From: Pseudoalteromonas rubra | Lineage (GTDB): Bacteria > Pseudomonadota > Gammaproteobacteria > Enterobacterales > Alteromonadaceae | Direction of reading: 5' to 3' | Assembly (NCBI RefSeq): GCF_000967655.1 | Contig: NZ_JXYA01000021.1 | Span: 83,209-147,208, forward strand | DNA length: 64,000 bases | Translations under genes and position numbers: made by a program | Notes under the pieces: model-generated | Seen by the model: the letters and a program-made list of their open reading frames with translations, nothing else | Databases searched by the model: none | Told to the model about the DNA's origin: nothing | Shown: piece after piece, positions 31,412-43,349 of the stretch | How positions within the stretch are numbered: position 1 is the stretch's first letter | Layout of the letters: the number at the start of each line of letters is the position of its first letter

Positions 31412-33505
31412 TTACAAATCGTACGTGAAGGTCAGGCCAAAGACTCGCGGCTCACCGTACTGAACGTAGTTTCGCGCCGTGTAGCCATCGCGTGGATCAT
31501 TGCCGAAGTAAAAGCCCCTGACCGGGACATCACGGTCGGCCAGGTTACGACCCCAGGCTGTCAGTGACCATTGTTCACCATAATAACTTACGCTGGCATT
31601 GATCAGGTTCTGACTCGGTGCCTGCTCATTGTGGCTGTCCGAGAAAAAGTAATCATCTTTACCTTCGACACCCACACTCAGCACCAGGTTTTCCAGCACG
31701 CTATAGTCTGCCGAGAAGGCATACTGATACTTGGGCGCCTGTGCCTGCTCACGACCATCGAAGTTGGCACCTGAGGTGGTCACAAAGTCTTCTATTTTAG
31801 TGTCCAGATAGCCGAGACTGTAGTTCAGCGTCAGCTGATCCGTGATCAGGCGCTGGCCTTCGATTTCCAGACCATAGTTTTCGCCTTTACCGGCATTGCT
31901 AATGAAGCCGGCAAACTGTACACCGTCAATGCGCCACTGTTTAAGCTGCATGTCTTCGCGTTCCATATAGAATGCTGTGACCGCAAGTGTGTGTTTTTTA
32001 TCTTCAGACTGACCTTTTACACCAAATTCCGCATTCCACAGATATTCTGGCTCAAACGAGAATGCTGAGGCCGGAATGCTGAACCCTTCATCTTTGGCTT
32101 TGGCCAGCGCTTCACCATTGGCGCCGCCGACCTTATAACCCCGGCTCAGGCTGGTATAGATCATGGTGCGAGGCACAACCTGATACTCCAGCGCCAGCTT
32201 ACCACCGACCATAGTGTCATCCTGATCTATGGCAAAACCATTGGTATCCAGGTATTCACTGTCATAGCGTTCCACTCGCAATCCCGTGATCAGTCGGGTC
32301 TGATCATTCAGATGCGTGACTTTTTGACCGAATAGCGCCTGACTGGAGACATCATAGCTGGAGCGAAAATCATTGCTCAGCCAGGTGTACTGACGGGTCA
32401 GGTCGACATCACGACGCTGTGCGTAAGCACCGAGCACCCAGTCGCCCTGCTTGTCCATTAGCTTGACTTCCAGCGAGCCACGTTCGTGATCGCGCAGATA
32501 GCTGTCAAAGCTTTCGTAGTGGTCCGGGTGCAGGCCTGCGGCGCATAGCTTCGGCTGGGTCGCGTCATGGCAGGTCCAGTCTTCATCGTAGCTATATTCT
32601 GTATCGGCTTGCAGCCCTGTGCCCTGAAACTCAATATCAAAAGCACTCAGGCCGGTATACAGGGCGCTAAGTGCAAAGGCATCACTTTCTTGGGTGTCTT
32701 TACCTGGCAGGTTAGCCACACTGTGACGTGTATTGTCCAGCGTAAAGCCATCATAGCCATTATCGATATCGATGTGGTGTACGGCCAGGTTCACTGTTAG
32801 CGCATCTGTCAGCTGGCTGTTGAGTTTAACGCGGGCCAGTTGTTCTTGCTGATCCTGAGTTGGCTTATCCAGATACAGGTTATCGACATAGCCGTCGGAG
32901 CCGCGTTGATACAGGCTAATACGTCCTGCGGTGCTGTCCGTTAATCCGGTGCCTGCCGCCAGGCCAGCTTCATAGCTATTGTAGTTACCCGCGCCAAGGC
33001 GCAGTTTTAAGGCGCTGTCCTGGGTTGGGGCATGAGATTGCAGATCGATGATCCCGCCCATGGCATCGGCGCCAAAACGCGTTCCCTGAGGGCCGCGATA
33101 CAAGGTCACCTGATCAATATCAAACAGCAAGGCACTGCCGCCCAGGCCGGAGTAATTAATGCCATCGACCAGCATACCCACACTGGGAGTAATTGGGTCA
33201 ACAAACTGAGAGCGCAGTCCTACACCACGGATCTGCACAAAGCGGCCGCGTGACGCGCCTGCGGTAAAGTTCACATTGGCAGTGCTATTTAATAGTTCAT
33301 CCAGATAGCTGGCGCCGCGATGGGTCATTTCAACTTCACCCATCACACTGGCGCTGGCACTCAGTGTTTGCAGAGATTCTCTTTGGAAGTCGCCGGTGAC
33401 TTCAATGGTTTCAAGGGGCGCGGCTGTCGGTAACTCGTCAGCGGCGGCTTGGTTTGACAGGGCAGCCAACAGGCTGATGCTAAGCAAAGAAAGTTTAAGC
33501 TTCAT
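31412..33505 (-). CDS. TonB-dependent outer-membrane receptor
   Basis: A 697-residue receptor with a signal peptide (about 1-22). A TonB-box-like start of the mature protein, LETIEVTG, comes before the plug domain (about 40-150), which includes VQIRGVGLRSQF and YRGPQGTRFGADAMGG. A 22-strand type barrel follows to the C-terminal FTYDL. It takes up a large substrate in a TonB-driven way. The substrate is unknown and no siderophore genes are nearby. It is divergent from the thioesterase gene. Confidence 0.92.
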   Translation of the reverse strand: MKLKLSLLSISLLAALSNQAAADELPTAAPLETIEVTGDFQRESLQTLSASASVMGEVEMTHRGASYLDELLNSTANVNFTAGASRGRFVQIRGVGLRSQFVDPITPSVGMLVDGINYSGLGGSALLFDIDQVTLYRGPQGTRFGADAMGGIIDLQSHAPTQDSALKLRLGAGNYNSYEAGLAAGTGLTDSTAGRISLYQRGSDGYVDNLYLDKPTQDQQEQLARVKLNSQLTDALTVNLAVHHIDIDNGYDGFTLDNTRHSVANLPGKDTQESDAFALSALYTGLSAFDIEFQGTGLQADTEYSYDEDWTCHDATQPKLCAAGLHPDHYESFDSYLRDHERGSLEVKLMDKQGDWVLGAYAQRRDVDLTRQYTWLSNDFRSSYDVSSQALFGQKVTHLNDQTRLITGLRVERYDSEYLDTNGFAIDQDDTMVGGKLALEYQVVPRTMIYTSLSRGYKVGGANGEALAKAKDEGFSIPASAFSFEPEYLWNAEFGVKGQSEDKKHTLAVTAFYMEREDMQLKQWRIDGVQFAGFISNAGKGENYGLEIEGQRLITDQLTLNYSLGYLDTKIEDFVTTSGANFDGREQAQAPKYQYAFSADYSVLENLVLSVGVEGKDDYFFSDSHNEQAPSQNLINASVSYYGEQWSLTAWGRNLADRDVPVRGFYFGNDPRDGYTARNYVQYGEPRVFGLTFTYDL

Positions 33506-33610
33506 GTCTTATCTTGTTCCATTTTTGATTGCGCACAGTGTAGCAAAAGCCCGACCAGTTAACAGTTAATATGTGTTATAAATTCGGCAACTTAGTGAAG
33601 AGGAAAAGCC

Positions 33611-34000
33611 ATGACATTTAAGCTTGATTTCAAAGTCAGGGATTACGAATGTGATTTGCAGGGCATTGTGAATAACAGTGTCTATTTTAATTATCTGGAG
33701 CATGCCAGGCATGAATTTTTGATTGCCAACGGCGTCGATTTTGCTGCACTGGCAGAGCAAAAAATCAACCTGGTGGTGATCCGCTCTGAAATGAATTATA
33801 AAGATTCATTGAAACCGGGGGACGCATTTTATGTTGAAGTTGAAACACTGCGGGTCAGTAAACTGAAGTTCGCGTTTATTCAGCGTATTATCCGCGCCGC
33901 AGACGACAAGCTCATGCTGGATGCGGTTGTCACCGGGACATCCGTGAATGAACGGGGGCGTCCGTTCCTACCTGAGGAAATTGATCAGCTTTTCGTCTGA
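33611..34000 (+). CDS. Acyl-CoA thioesterase, hot-dog fold (4-hydroxybenzoyl-CoA thioesterase type)
   Basis: A 129-residue thioesterase of the YbgC/4HBT type. The catalytic aspartate region CDLQGIVNNSVYFNYLEHAR agrees with the family pattern D-x-x-G-x-V-x-N. The rest forms the single hot-dog domain (MNYKDSLKPGDAFYVEVE). The acyl substrate is not known. It is single-gene, divergent from the TonB receptor. Confidence 0.9.
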   Translation: MTFKLDFKVRDYECDLQGIVNNSVYFNYLEHARHEFLIANGVDFAALAEQKINLVVIRSEMNYKDSLKPGDAFYVEVETLRVSKLKFAFIQRIIRAADDKLMLDAVVTGTSVNERGRPFLPEEIDQLFV

Positions 34001-34098
34001 TTTTTTTACTAAAAAGGCAGAAAATTACAGATTTTTACTGCCTTTTCCACACCGGCTGACGTTATAATATTAATCATATTTTAAGCGGTTGGTTTACC

Positions 34099-34515
34099 AT
34101 GAAAAATTCCATTCTTTTATGCCTGATGTGCGTATTAATGGCATGTTCCAGTACAGGGAAGGTAACCAGGGAACAGCTTAAGCACTCTCACTGGCAGTTA
34201 GCTCAGGTTGATGGTCGTCTTGTTACAGAGGCCTTACCGATAGAAATCGAGTTTCTGGATGCCTTACAGGTGGTTGGTTTTGCTGGGTGTAATCGGTTTT
34301 TTGCCGAGGGCAACATGGCGTCTGAGACCCTTAAGCTGAGTCAGCTGGGGATGACCCGAAAGTCCTGCGGTGATGTGCTGGATGCGCGGGAGATGCAGTT
34401 TCTGGACATGCTACAGCAGGGCGTGACTGTCACGATTCAGAACAATAAGTTACACCTTAATGGCCAGCAAACCTGGCAATTTAAAGCACTGGACGCAGAG
34501 CCTTTGACTAACTAG
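34099..34515 (+). CDS. META domain lipoprotein (HslJ-like)
   Basis: A 138-residue lipoprotein with a lipobox LMAC (Cys17) and a META domain (about 30-130). The segments SHWQLAQVDGR and FAGCNRFFAEG and the closing block GMTRKSCGD follow the HslJ pattern. HslJ in E. coli is a heat-inducible outer-membrane protein linked to novobiocin resistance; the role here is unproven. It lies upstream of the thiamine riboswitch on the same strand. Confidence 0.85.
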   Translation: MKNSILLCLMCVLMACSSTGKVTREQLKHSHWQLAQVDGRLVTEALPIEIEFLDALQVVGFAGCNRFFAEGNMASETLKLSQLGMTRKSCGDVLDAREMQFLDMLQQGVTVTIQNNKLHLNGQQTWQFKALDAEPLTN

Positions 34516-34546
34516 GCGCGATTCAGTACACTTTTTCACAGTTCGT

Positions 34547-34636
34547 TACTTGTCGGAGTGCCCATCTGGGCTGAGATCGCAGTATTGCGGGATCCGTGGA
34601 CCTGATCAGGTTAATGCCTGCGTAGGGAACAAGCTA
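34547..34636 (+). promoter_or_regulatory. TPP (thiamine pyrophosphate) riboswitch
   Basis: The THI-box consensus is clear: GGGCTGAGATCGCAG in the left arm, then ACCTGATCAGGTTAATGCC and GCGTAGGGAACAAGC. The closing helix pairs ACTTGT with ACAAG. It lies about 170 bases before thiC and controls the thi operon, reducing expression when TPP is abundant. Confidence 0.97.
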
Positions 34637-34710
34637 CCTAAGTTGGTATATCGTAAGATATCTAGGTTGCCAGCCATGTTGTGCCTGTGCCAACATGCTC
34701 CACTGAATGA

Positions 34711-36762
<2,052 letters not shown>

Positions 36763-36772
36763 TTTAGGGGAG

Positions 36773-36790
36773 CGGGCCCCTTCGGGCCCG
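36773..36790 (+). other. GC-rich stem-loop between thiC and thiO
   Basis: CGGGCCC, loop CTTC and GGGCCCG form a perfect 7-bp stem just before the thiO ribosome binding site, in a 40-base gap. No T-run follows. It could tune the relative amounts of ThiC and the downstream proteins. Confidence 0.6.
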
Positions 36791-36802
36791 TATGGAGGCA
36801 AG

Positions 36803-37822
36803 ATGTCCCAGACAAACAAACCACGCGTTGCTATTGTCGGCTTTGGCCTGACAGGGCGGGTTGCTGCCCTGATGCTGGCAGAGCAGTATGAGCTGAGCGT
36901 ATTTGAGCGCGACCCGGTCGCAGCGCCTGCCAGTGTCGGCACTTTGGCCGCGGCGATGCTCGCCCCGATGGCCGAATCCGTGATCTGTGAACAAGACCTG
37001 GCAGAGCAGGGGTTGCACGCCATGACCTTGTGGCCTGAGTTGCTGGCCAAGCTCGATGCACCGGTGTTCTTTCAGCAGCAGGGCACAGTGATTGTTGCGC
37101 ACCAGCAAGACAGGGGCGATTTGCTGAGTTTTCAGCGTCGCCTTAAACCACTGGCTGGCCATCAGGCGCAAAGCCTGGATGGTCACGGTATTGGTGCGCT
37201 GGAACCTGAGCTGGCTGGCCGCTTTCATCAGGGGTTGTATTTACCCTGTGAGGGGCAGCTCGATAATCTGGCATTCTTTGCTGCCAGCCTTAACACCCTA
37301 AAAAACAAAGGCGTGCGCTTTCATGAAGGGGCAACGGCACACATCGCACAAGGGCGGGTCAATGGTGAAGCGTTTGACTGGATCATTGACTGCCGCGGGC
37401 TGGATGCCAAAGACGACAGCCCCGGGCTGCGTGGGGTGCGTGGTGAGGTTGCCCGCATCTATGCGCCCGAGGTGAGTTTGCAGCGTCCGGTGCGTCTGAT
37501 GCATCCGCGTTACCCACTCTACATAGCGCCCAAACCAAACCACGAGTTTGTCATCGGTGCGACCGAAATTGAATCTCAGGATCGGGGCGATATCACGGTT
37601 CGCTCGACACTGGAGCTGCTGTCGGCCGCGTATACGGTACACAGTGGCTTTGCTGAGGGGCGGGTGATGTCGCTGCGCGCAGGTTTGCGCCCGGCGTATA
37701 AAGATAATCGCCCGCATATTAGTGTCACTGATAATGTGATCCGCATTAACGGTCTGTATCGGCACGGGTTTTTGCTGGCACCAGCGGTGGTGCAACACGC
37801 GTTACAACAAGGGGTATTATGA
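36803..37822 (+). CDS. thiO: Glycine oxidase ThiO
   Basis: A 339-residue FAD-dependent amino-acid oxidase that makes dehydroglycine for the thiazole ring. The N-terminal dinucleotide-binding VGFGLTGRVAALMLAE is intact, and the C-terminal part has the FAD-binding LRAGLRPAYKDNRPHI. It replaces the tyrosine lyase ThiH used by E. coli. Its end overlaps thiS by 4 bases. The call is supported by its position between thiC and thiS. Confidence 0.9.
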   Translation: MSQTNKPRVAIVGFGLTGRVAALMLAEQYELSVFERDPVAAPASVGTLAAAMLAPMAESVICEQDLAEQGLHAMTLWPELLAKLDAPVFFQQQGTVIVAHQQDRGDLLSFQRRLKPLAGHQAQSLDGHGIGALEPELAGRFHQGLYLPCEGQLDNLAFFAASLNTLKNKGVRFHEGATAHIAQGRVNGEAFDWIIDCRGLDAKDDSPGLRGVRGEVARIYAPEVSLQRPVRLMHPRYPLYIAPKPNHEFVIGATEIESQDRGDITVRSTLELLSAAYTVHSGFAEGRVMSLRAGLRPAYKDNRPHISVTDNVIRINGLYRHGFLLAPAVVQHALQQGVL

Positions 37823-38016
37823 ATATAAGTTACAATGGTCAGGCGCTCACGCTGTCACAGCCACAGTCTTTGCTGGAGGTGATTGAGGCGCAAGGGGCAA
37901 AGGCACCCTTTGCGGTGGCGTTGAACGGGCTATTTGTGCCGCGCAGCACGTTAGCGGAGCAGCGACTGCAAGAGGGTGACAGCATCGAGTTGCTATCGCC
38001 TATTCAGGGGGGCTAA
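37819..38016 (+). CDS. thiS: Sulfur carrier protein ThiS
   Basis: A 65-residue ubiquitin-like protein ending in the required Gly-Gly (SPIQGG). ThiF adenylates this terminus; the resulting thiocarboxylate gives sulfur to the thiazole. The 3' end overlaps the thiG start by one base and the 5' end overlaps thiO by 4 bases, showing tight coupling. Confidence 0.95.
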   Translation: MNISYNGQALTLSQPQSLLEVIEAQGAKAPFAVALNGLFVPRSTLAEQRLQEGDSIELLSPIQGG

Positions 38017-38810
38017 TGATGCACAGTGATACGCCGTTAACCATTTATGGTGAGCAGTTCAACAGCCGCTTGCTGATTGGCTCGGCACTTTACCCCTCGC
38101 CGGAAATCATGCAGCACAGCCTGGTGGCTTCGCAGGCGCAAATCGTCACCGTCTCTTTGCGACGCCAGAACTCTGTGTCGGCCGGAGGTGACTTCTGGCA
38201 ACTGATCAAGGATACCGGATTGCGGGTGTTACCTAACACCGCCGGGTGTCACAGTGTTAAAGAAGTGGTGACACTGGCGCAAATGTGCCGGGAAGTGTTT
38301 GCAACTGACTGGATCAAGCTGGAACTGATTGGCGACGAATACAATTTACAGCCCGATCCGATTGCCCTGCTGGAAGCTACTGAAATCCTGATAAAGCAGG
38401 GCTTTAAAGTGCTGCCATATTGCACCGATGATTTAGTGGTGTGTCAGCGCCTGGCAGATCTGGGCTGCGAAGTACTGATGCCCTGGGGTGCCCCCATTGG
38501 CACCGGGAAAGGGTTACTTAATCCTTATAATCTGAAAACCATTCGTGAGCGTTTGCCTGACCACACCCTGATTGTTGACGCGGGACTCGGTTTACCCTCG
38601 CATGCCGTTCAGGCCCTGGAGCTTGGTTACGATGCCGTGTTGCTGAATTCTGCCATTGCCGGTGCTGGTTGTCCGGTGACCATGGCCAGTGCTTTTAATC
38701 ATGCGGTGATTGCCGGGCGTGCTGCCTACGTGGCGCAGGCCATGCCGGAGAAAGAAGTCGCAGCGCCTTCCACCCCGACGATGGGGATGCCCTTTTGGCA
38801 TCAGAATTAA
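38016..38810 (+). CDS. thiG: Thiazole synthase ThiG
   Basis: A 264-residue TIM-barrel enzyme that joins DXP, dehydroglycine and sulfur from ThiS into the thiazole phosphate. The order of family blocks is [40 protein letters not shown] (with the Schiff-base lysine) and [26 protein letters not shown] binds phosphate near the end. It follows thiS directly. An 84-base gap separates it from thiDE. Confidence 0.95.
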   Translation: MMHSDTPLTIYGEQFNSRLLIGSALYPSPEIMQHSLVASQAQIVTVSLRRQNSVSAGGDFWQLIKDTGLRVLPNTAGCHSVKEVVTLAQMCREVFATDWIKLELIGDEYNLQPDPIALLEATEILIKQGFKVLPYCTDDLVVCQRLADLGCEVLMPWGAPIGTGKGLLNPYNLKTIRERLPDHTLIVDAGLGLPSHAVQALELGYDAVLLNSAIAGAGCPVTMASAFNHAVIAGRAAYVAQAMPEKEVAAPSTPTMGMPFWHQN

Positions 38811-38894
38811 ACACGCGCTATAGTGTCGCTAAGCCTTTGTGGCGCAAAGTACTTAATCATGCGCCCATGTTCAACAGAGTAAGTAGGAGTAATT

Positions 38895-40415
38895 GTGGCT
38901 GAACTGGTATGGACCATTGCCGGGTCGGATTCGGGCGGCGGCGCCGGAGTGCAGGCGGATGTCAAAGCAATGCACAGTTTTGGTGTGCAAACCTGCACAG
39001 CCATAACCGCGCTGACGGCGCAAAATAGTTTGGCGGTTGAAGAGATTAATGCGGTGTCGAGTGAAGTGCTGGAATCTCAGCTGCTGGCACTCGAAGCCGA
39101 TTTAAAAGCAGCCGTGATCAAGATTGGCATGCTGGCCAACAGCACACAGATCCAGCTAGTGGCAGAACATCTGGCGCAGTATAAGAGTCGCTGGGACAAT
39201 CCCCCTGTGATTGTGTTCGACCCGGTTGCCATTGCATCCAGTGGCGATGTGCTGACGGAAGAAGATACCCTGGATGCGCTGAAAAAATACCTTTTACCTC
39301 TGGTCGATGTGATCACGCCCAATACGCAGGAGACGCAAGTATTGACTGGTGTGTATCTGATTGGTCCGGATGCCGTCAGAGAGGCTGCCCGTAAGCTACG
39401 TGAATTTGGCGTCAAATCGGTGATCATCAAAGGGGGGCACTGGGATTATCCCAGTGGTTATTGCATCGATTATTGCTGGAGTGAGGGCGAAGAGTATTGG
39501 CTGGGTAATGAGGCGATACAAACCCCACACAGCCACGGCACCGGCTGTAGCTTTGCCTCTTCTGTTGCGGCTTGCCTGGCCAAAGGCTACCCGATCAAAG
39601 ATGCCTTCATTCTGGCTAAGGCCTATATCAATCAGGGGCTGAAATTAGCGCAGCGCTTTGGTGAGGGCAGGGGCCCCTTGGCACACTGCGGATTTCCAGA
39701 GAATATATCGGACTTTCCTCAGGTCATAGAGCCTGGCAGCTGGCTGGGTGACGAGCTGGAATTTGCGGTGAGTGAAGAGTTTAACTTTGCCGCCGGGTTT
39801 GCGCCCATCGGAGAAGAACTGGGGCTTTATGCCGTCGTTGACTCGGTAGACTGGGTTGAAAAGTGTCTGGCTGAGGGCGTGAAAACGGTGCAACTCAGGA
39901 TTAAACAGGCTGATCACGCGACTCTGGAAGAGGACATACAGTGTGCTATCACTCTGGGTGAGAAATATCAGGGCCGGGTCTTTATTAACGACCACTGGGA
40001 GCTGTCCATTCGCCATGGCGCTTATGGGGTGCACCTTGGTCAGGAAGATCTGGATTCGGCGAATCTGGTTGCCATTCAGCAGGCGGGGTTACGTTTGGGC
40101 GTTTCAACGCATGGGTTTTATGAAATGTTGCGAGCCCATAACTACCGGCCCAGCTACCTGGCGTTTGGCGCGATTTACCCGACGACCACTAAGGACATGA
40201 GCGGGCAGATCCAGGGGCTCGAAAAGCTCAGACACTTTGTGCCTCTGATGCGTGAAACCTATCCCACTGTGGCCATTGGGGGCATTGACCTGACTCGCGC
40301 TCCTCAGGTTGCCGCCACCGGAGTGGGCAGTGTGGCCGTGGTGCGCGCCATCACCGAGGCGGCGGATTATAAACAGGCTATCATTGACCTGAAACGGGCC
40401 ACAGGCGAGTCATGA
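38895..40415 (+). CDS. thiDE: Bifunctional HMP-P kinase / thiamine-phosphate synthase (ThiD-ThiE fusion)
   Basis: A 506-residue fusion with a GTG start after TAGGAGT. The first part (about 1-265) is ThiD, which phosphorylates HMP-P: WTIAGSDSGGGAGVQADVKA, VITPNTQE and the ATP loop HSHGTGCSFASS. A linker (about 266-305) leads to ThiE (about 306-500), which couples HMP-PP to the thiazole phosphate: LGLYAVVD, VQLRIKQ, FINDHWEL and AFGAIYPTTTKD. It unites both steps before thiamine monophosphate. Its end overlaps thiF by 4 bases. Confidence 0.95.
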   Translation: MAELVWTIAGSDSGGGAGVQADVKAMHSFGVQTCTAITALTAQNSLAVEEINAVSSEVLESQLLALEADLKAAVIKIGMLANSTQIQLVAEHLAQYKSRWDNPPVIVFDPVAIASSGDVLTEEDTLDALKKYLLPLVDVITPNTQETQVLTGVYLIGPDAVREAARKLREFGVKSVIIKGGHWDYPSGYCIDYCWSEGEEYWLGNEAIQTPHSHGTGCSFASSVAACLAKGYPIKDAFILAKAYINQGLKLAQRFGEGRGPLAHCGFPENISDFPQVIEPGSWLGDELEFAVSEEFNFAAGFAPIGEELGLYAVVDSVDWVEKCLAEGVKTVQLRIKQADHATLEEDIQCAITLGEKYQGRVFINDHWELSIRHGAYGVHLGQEDLDSANLVAIQQAGLRLGVSTHGFYEMLRAHNYRPSYLAFGAIYPTTTKDMSGQIQGLEKLRHFVPLMRETYPTVAIGGIDLTRAPQVAATGVGSVAVVRAITEAADYKQAIIDLKRATGES

Positions 40416-41164
40416 GTACAGAGCTCAGTGACAAAGAGCGGCTGAGGTACAGCCGCCATTTACTGCTCAACGAAGTGTCGGAAGCCGGTCAGCTGCGCCT
40501 AAAACAAGCGCGGGTGGCCGTGGTTGGTTGTGGTGGTCTGGGCAGCCCTGCGTTGTTTTATCTGGCGGCAAGTGGAGTCGGGCAGCTGACTTTTTGTGAT
40601 GATGATGCGGTTGAGCTGTCTAATTTACAAAGGCAAATTTTGTATAAGGTCAGTCACATTGGCCAGCCAAAAGCGAAAGCCGCGGGTAAGGTTTTAGCGA
40701 GCCTGAATAACCAAATCTCACTGATCCCACAGCCTGTGAAGCTCAATAACAGTAATATAGACAGCATATTGCAAGACAGTGACTGGATCCTGGATTGCAG
40801 CGATAACTTTGCCACGCGCTATTTACTCAATCAGTACTGCGTACAACAGCGTAAGGTGCTGATATCCGGTGCCGCGCTGGGCACTCAGGGGCAGTTTATG
40901 GCCTTTGATTTCAGGGCGTCCTCGCCCTGTTATCACTGCATTTTTCCAAAGTCTTCGGCGCAACCGGTATTGAATTGTCAGAACGCAGGTGTGGTGAGCC
41001 CGTTATTGGGCATTATCGGCTCTATGCAGGCGATGAAAGCGGTCAGTTTAATTATCTCTGATGTGCCTGATAAACACAGCGAAATGATAGTGGTCGATGC
41101 TTTGAGCTTGCAGCAAAGGCAGTTTACGCTGGAAAGAGATACGGCATGTAGCGTGTGTGGCTAA
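40412..41164 (+). CDS. thiF: ThiS adenylyltransferase ThiF
   Basis: A 250-residue E1-like enzyme that adenylates the C-terminus of ThiS and takes part in sulfur transfer. The ATP loop GCGGLGSPALFYLA, the zinc cysteine pairs SPCYHC and CSVCG at the very end, and the block NAGVVSPLLGIIGSMQAMKA are present. It is the last gene of the thi operon and overlaps thiDE by 4 bases. A terminator follows. Confidence 0.95.
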   Translation: MSTELSDKERLRYSRHLLLNEVSEAGQLRLKQARVAVVGCGGLGSPALFYLAASGVGQLTFCDDDAVELSNLQRQILYKVSHIGQPKAKAAGKVLASLNNQISLIPQPVKLNNSNIDSILQDSDWILDCSDNFATRYLLNQYCVQQRKVLISGAALGTQGQFMAFDFRASSPCYHCIFPKSSAQPVLNCQNAGVVSPLLGIIGSMQAMKAVSLIISDVPDKHSEMIVVDALSLQQRQFTLERDTACSVCG

Positions 41165-41178
41165 TGCCACAGACGATT

Positions 41179-41206
41179 AAAAAAGCCCGCAAATGCGGGC
41201 TTTTTT
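41179..41206. terminator. Rho-independent terminator after thiF
   Basis: AAAAAAGCCCGCA and TGCGGGCTTTTTT form a short GC-rich hairpin with a T-run, between convergent thiF and psd. Confidence 0.93.
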
Positions 41207-41222
41207 GAGCGAATTAGCCGGC

Positions 41223-42089
41223 TTAGTCGCGGATGGTCGCAAATGGGGTGCCCATGCGGGTAACGGTTTCTGGCAATTGGTTGGCCAGGAAGTCGGCTTT
41301 ATCTTCTCCCCAGGCCAAAATAACCGTCGAGCCCAGCTTAAAGCGGCCCATTTCGTCGCCTTTTTTCAATTTAACGGCGTTGTCGCCCTCTGCGGGATAA
41401 TCCCAGCTAAAGACGTCTTTACCGGCTGGTGGCGTGACCGTACCCGCCCAGATGGTTTCGATGCTGGCTACTATGGTGGCGCCCACCAGTACCATAGCCA
41501 GTGGACCTATCTCAGTGTCAAAGATAGCGACAACCCGCTCGTTACGTGCAAACAGATTAGGGACGTTTTGCGCAGTCAGCGGGTTTACCGAGAACAGATC
41601 GCCAGGTACGTAAATCATCTTTTTCAGCGTACCATCAAGAGGCATATGAATACGGTGATAGTCTTTGGGTGCCAGATAAATGGTGGCAAATTTACCGCCA
41701 AGGTACGGTTCTACGTCCGATTCTTTGCCCCCCAGTAGGGTTTGCAGGCTGTAATCATGGCCTTTGGCCTGAATGATCTGACCATCGACCACATCGCCCA
41801 GCTGGCTGATGGCACCATCGACCGGGTGAGCCACAATGCTGGCTTCTTCGGCAAGTGGGCGGATCCCCGGCTTCAGCGGGCGGGTAAAGAATTCGTTAAA
41901 GGTTTTATAGTGAGCTGGATCTTCATGCAGGGCTTCACTCATGTCTATCTTGTATTGTTTGATAAACAATTTAATTAAGGTGGTCGTCAGTGCACCCGCT
42001 TCGGCTGCGGCCAGTTTTCCCACCAAACGTGATACGGCATGTTTGGGTAAAGCATATTGCAGGGCAATCTTTAGTTTATCCAAGTTCAC
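41223..42089 (-). CDS. psd: Phosphatidylserine decarboxylase proenzyme
   Basis: 288 residues from a GTG at 42089, preceded by AGGAATAA. The frame extends upstream into rsgA, but the N-terminus that fits the family is [21 protein letters not shown]. It makes phosphatidylethanolamine in the inner membrane. Self-cleavage at the LGST motif (KLGSTV, near residue 255) forms the pyruvoyl cofactor. It lies 34 bases downstream of rsgA, the gammaproteobacterial order. Confidence 0.94.
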   Translation of the reverse strand: MNLDKLKIALQYALPKHAVSRLVGKLAAAEAGALTTTLIKLFIKQYKIDMSEALHEDPAHYKTFNEFFTRPLKPGIRPLAEEASIVAHPVDGAISQLGDVVDGQIIQAKGHDYSLQTLLGGKESDVEPYLGGKFATIYLAPKDYHRIHMPLDGTLKKMIYVPGDLFSVNPLTAQNVPNLFARNERVVAIFDTEIGPLAMVLVGATIVASIETIWAGTVTPPAGKDVFSWDYPAEGDNAVKLKKGDEMGRFKLGSTVILAWGEDKADFLANQLPETVTRMGTPFATIRD

Positions 42090-42123
42090 TTTTATTATTC
42101 CTGAAAAAATTTTGAAGATAGTA

Positions 42124-43176
42124 TCAAACTCTTGGCGCGCGCGCACCTGCGCGACCATCCGCCATTGACTCCAGAATACGATGATAGCTGTCAAAGCGCA
42201 GTTCGCTGATCTTGCCCTCATCAACCGCTTCCAGGATCAGACAACCCGGATCGTTGAGGTGTTTACAATCGCGAAAACGACAGCCGCCGATAAACTCACG
42301 AAACTCTTTAAAACACCAGGTTACCCGCTCAACTTCCAGGTGCCACAGACCGAACTCACGGATCCCCGGACTGTCAATCAGGTTACCGCCACTGGGCAGG
42401 TGATGCAGTTTAGAAACTGTGGTGGTGTGCTGACCCAGGCCACTGTTCTCAGAGACTTCCTGAGTCAGAATGGCGGCATCGGGCAGAACGGTGTTCACTA
42501 AAGTAGATTTGCCCACACCGGATTGGCCAACAAAGATGTTGTTCTTGTCTGTCAGCAGGGCTTTGAGCTCATCAATCCCTTGGCCTGTTTTGTTACTCAC
42601 CAGCAGGACGCGGTAACCTAGCTCACGATAGATATCCAGCACTTCATCGACATAGTCGAGGCCTTCGTCATCTAACAGATCGATCTTGTTGAGTAACAGA
42701 ATAGGCTCAATGCCCATGTCTTCACAGGCGACCAGATAGCGGTCAATGATCTGAGGAGTGAATTCAGGCACTACAGCGGATACCATTAAAATTTGGTCAA
42801 TATTGGCTGCCACCACTTTTACGCCGTCGTAAAAATCCGGACGGGTGAGCTGAGAGCGGCGAGGCTCGACGGCTTCTATCACGCCTGCCAGATCGCCTTC
42901 GCTGACTTTGGCGCGACGAAAAATCACGTCATCGCCACATACGATACTGGTGACAGTACGGCGAATATTACAGCGCAGGACGTCGCCATTTTCGCACTCG
43001 ACATCGGCGTGCTGGCCAAAGCGACTGATCACCACAGCGGGTTCTGTGGGGCCCAGGTTATCGGTTTGCCAAGTCACCTGAGTGTCGGATTGTTGTTTCG
43101 CTTTATGCAAGCGTTTTTGATGGTTGGCACTGATCCGTCTGGACTGGCCCTTACTGAGTTTTTTGCGTTTTGCCAT
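42124..43176 (-). CDS. rsgA: Ribosome biogenesis GTPase RsgA
   Basis: A 350-residue circularly permuted GTPase that assists late maturation of the 30S subunit. An N-terminal basic tail ([12 protein letters not shown]) and an OB fold (about 50-115) come first, then the permuted G motifs: LLNKIDLL (G4), [10 protein letters not shown] (G1) and [10 protein letters not shown] (G3). A C-terminal zinc knuckle follows with the pattern CRFRDCKH...C. It is divergent from orn. Confidence 0.95.
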   Translation of the reverse strand: MAKRKKLSKGQSRRISANHQKRLHKAKQQSDTQVTWQTDNLGPTEPAVVISRFGQHADVECENGDVLRCNIRRTVTSIVCGDDVIFRRAKVSEGDLAGVIEAVEPRRSQLTRPDFYDGVKVVAANIDQILMVSAVVPEFTPQIIDRYLVACEDMGIEPILLLNKIDLLDDEGLDYVDEVLDIYRELGYRVLLVSNKTGQGIDELKALLTDKNNIFVGQSGVGKSTLVNTVLPDAAILTQEVSENSGLGQHTTTVSKLHHLPSGGNLIDSPGIREFGLWHLEVERVTWCFKEFREFIGGCRFRDCKHLNDPGCLILEAVDEGKISELRFDSYHRILESMADGRAGARAPRV

Positions 43177-43349
43177 ATCTTATAAACTCGCGACACGATT
43201 TATTGCTATCGAGTGGTATACAGGCCAATCATGGACTATAACTCAATAAATTGCCCCGCTTTGTAAAAAAAAGCTTTTGGTCGAGTGATGAAGCTAATAT
43301 GATATATCTAATTGCATTGGATCTAAAGGAAAGTACCGTTAGGTAGTGT

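Noticed and set aside
41193..41738. 181-codon plus-strand frame inside psd
   Set aside because: Antisense to psd, which has the LGST self-cleavage motif; no supporting features.
42090..42224. Longer psd start overlapping rsgA
   Set aside because: The added residues are an out-of-frame reading of the rsgA end; the GTG at 42089 has a proper ribosome binding site and fits Psd proteins.
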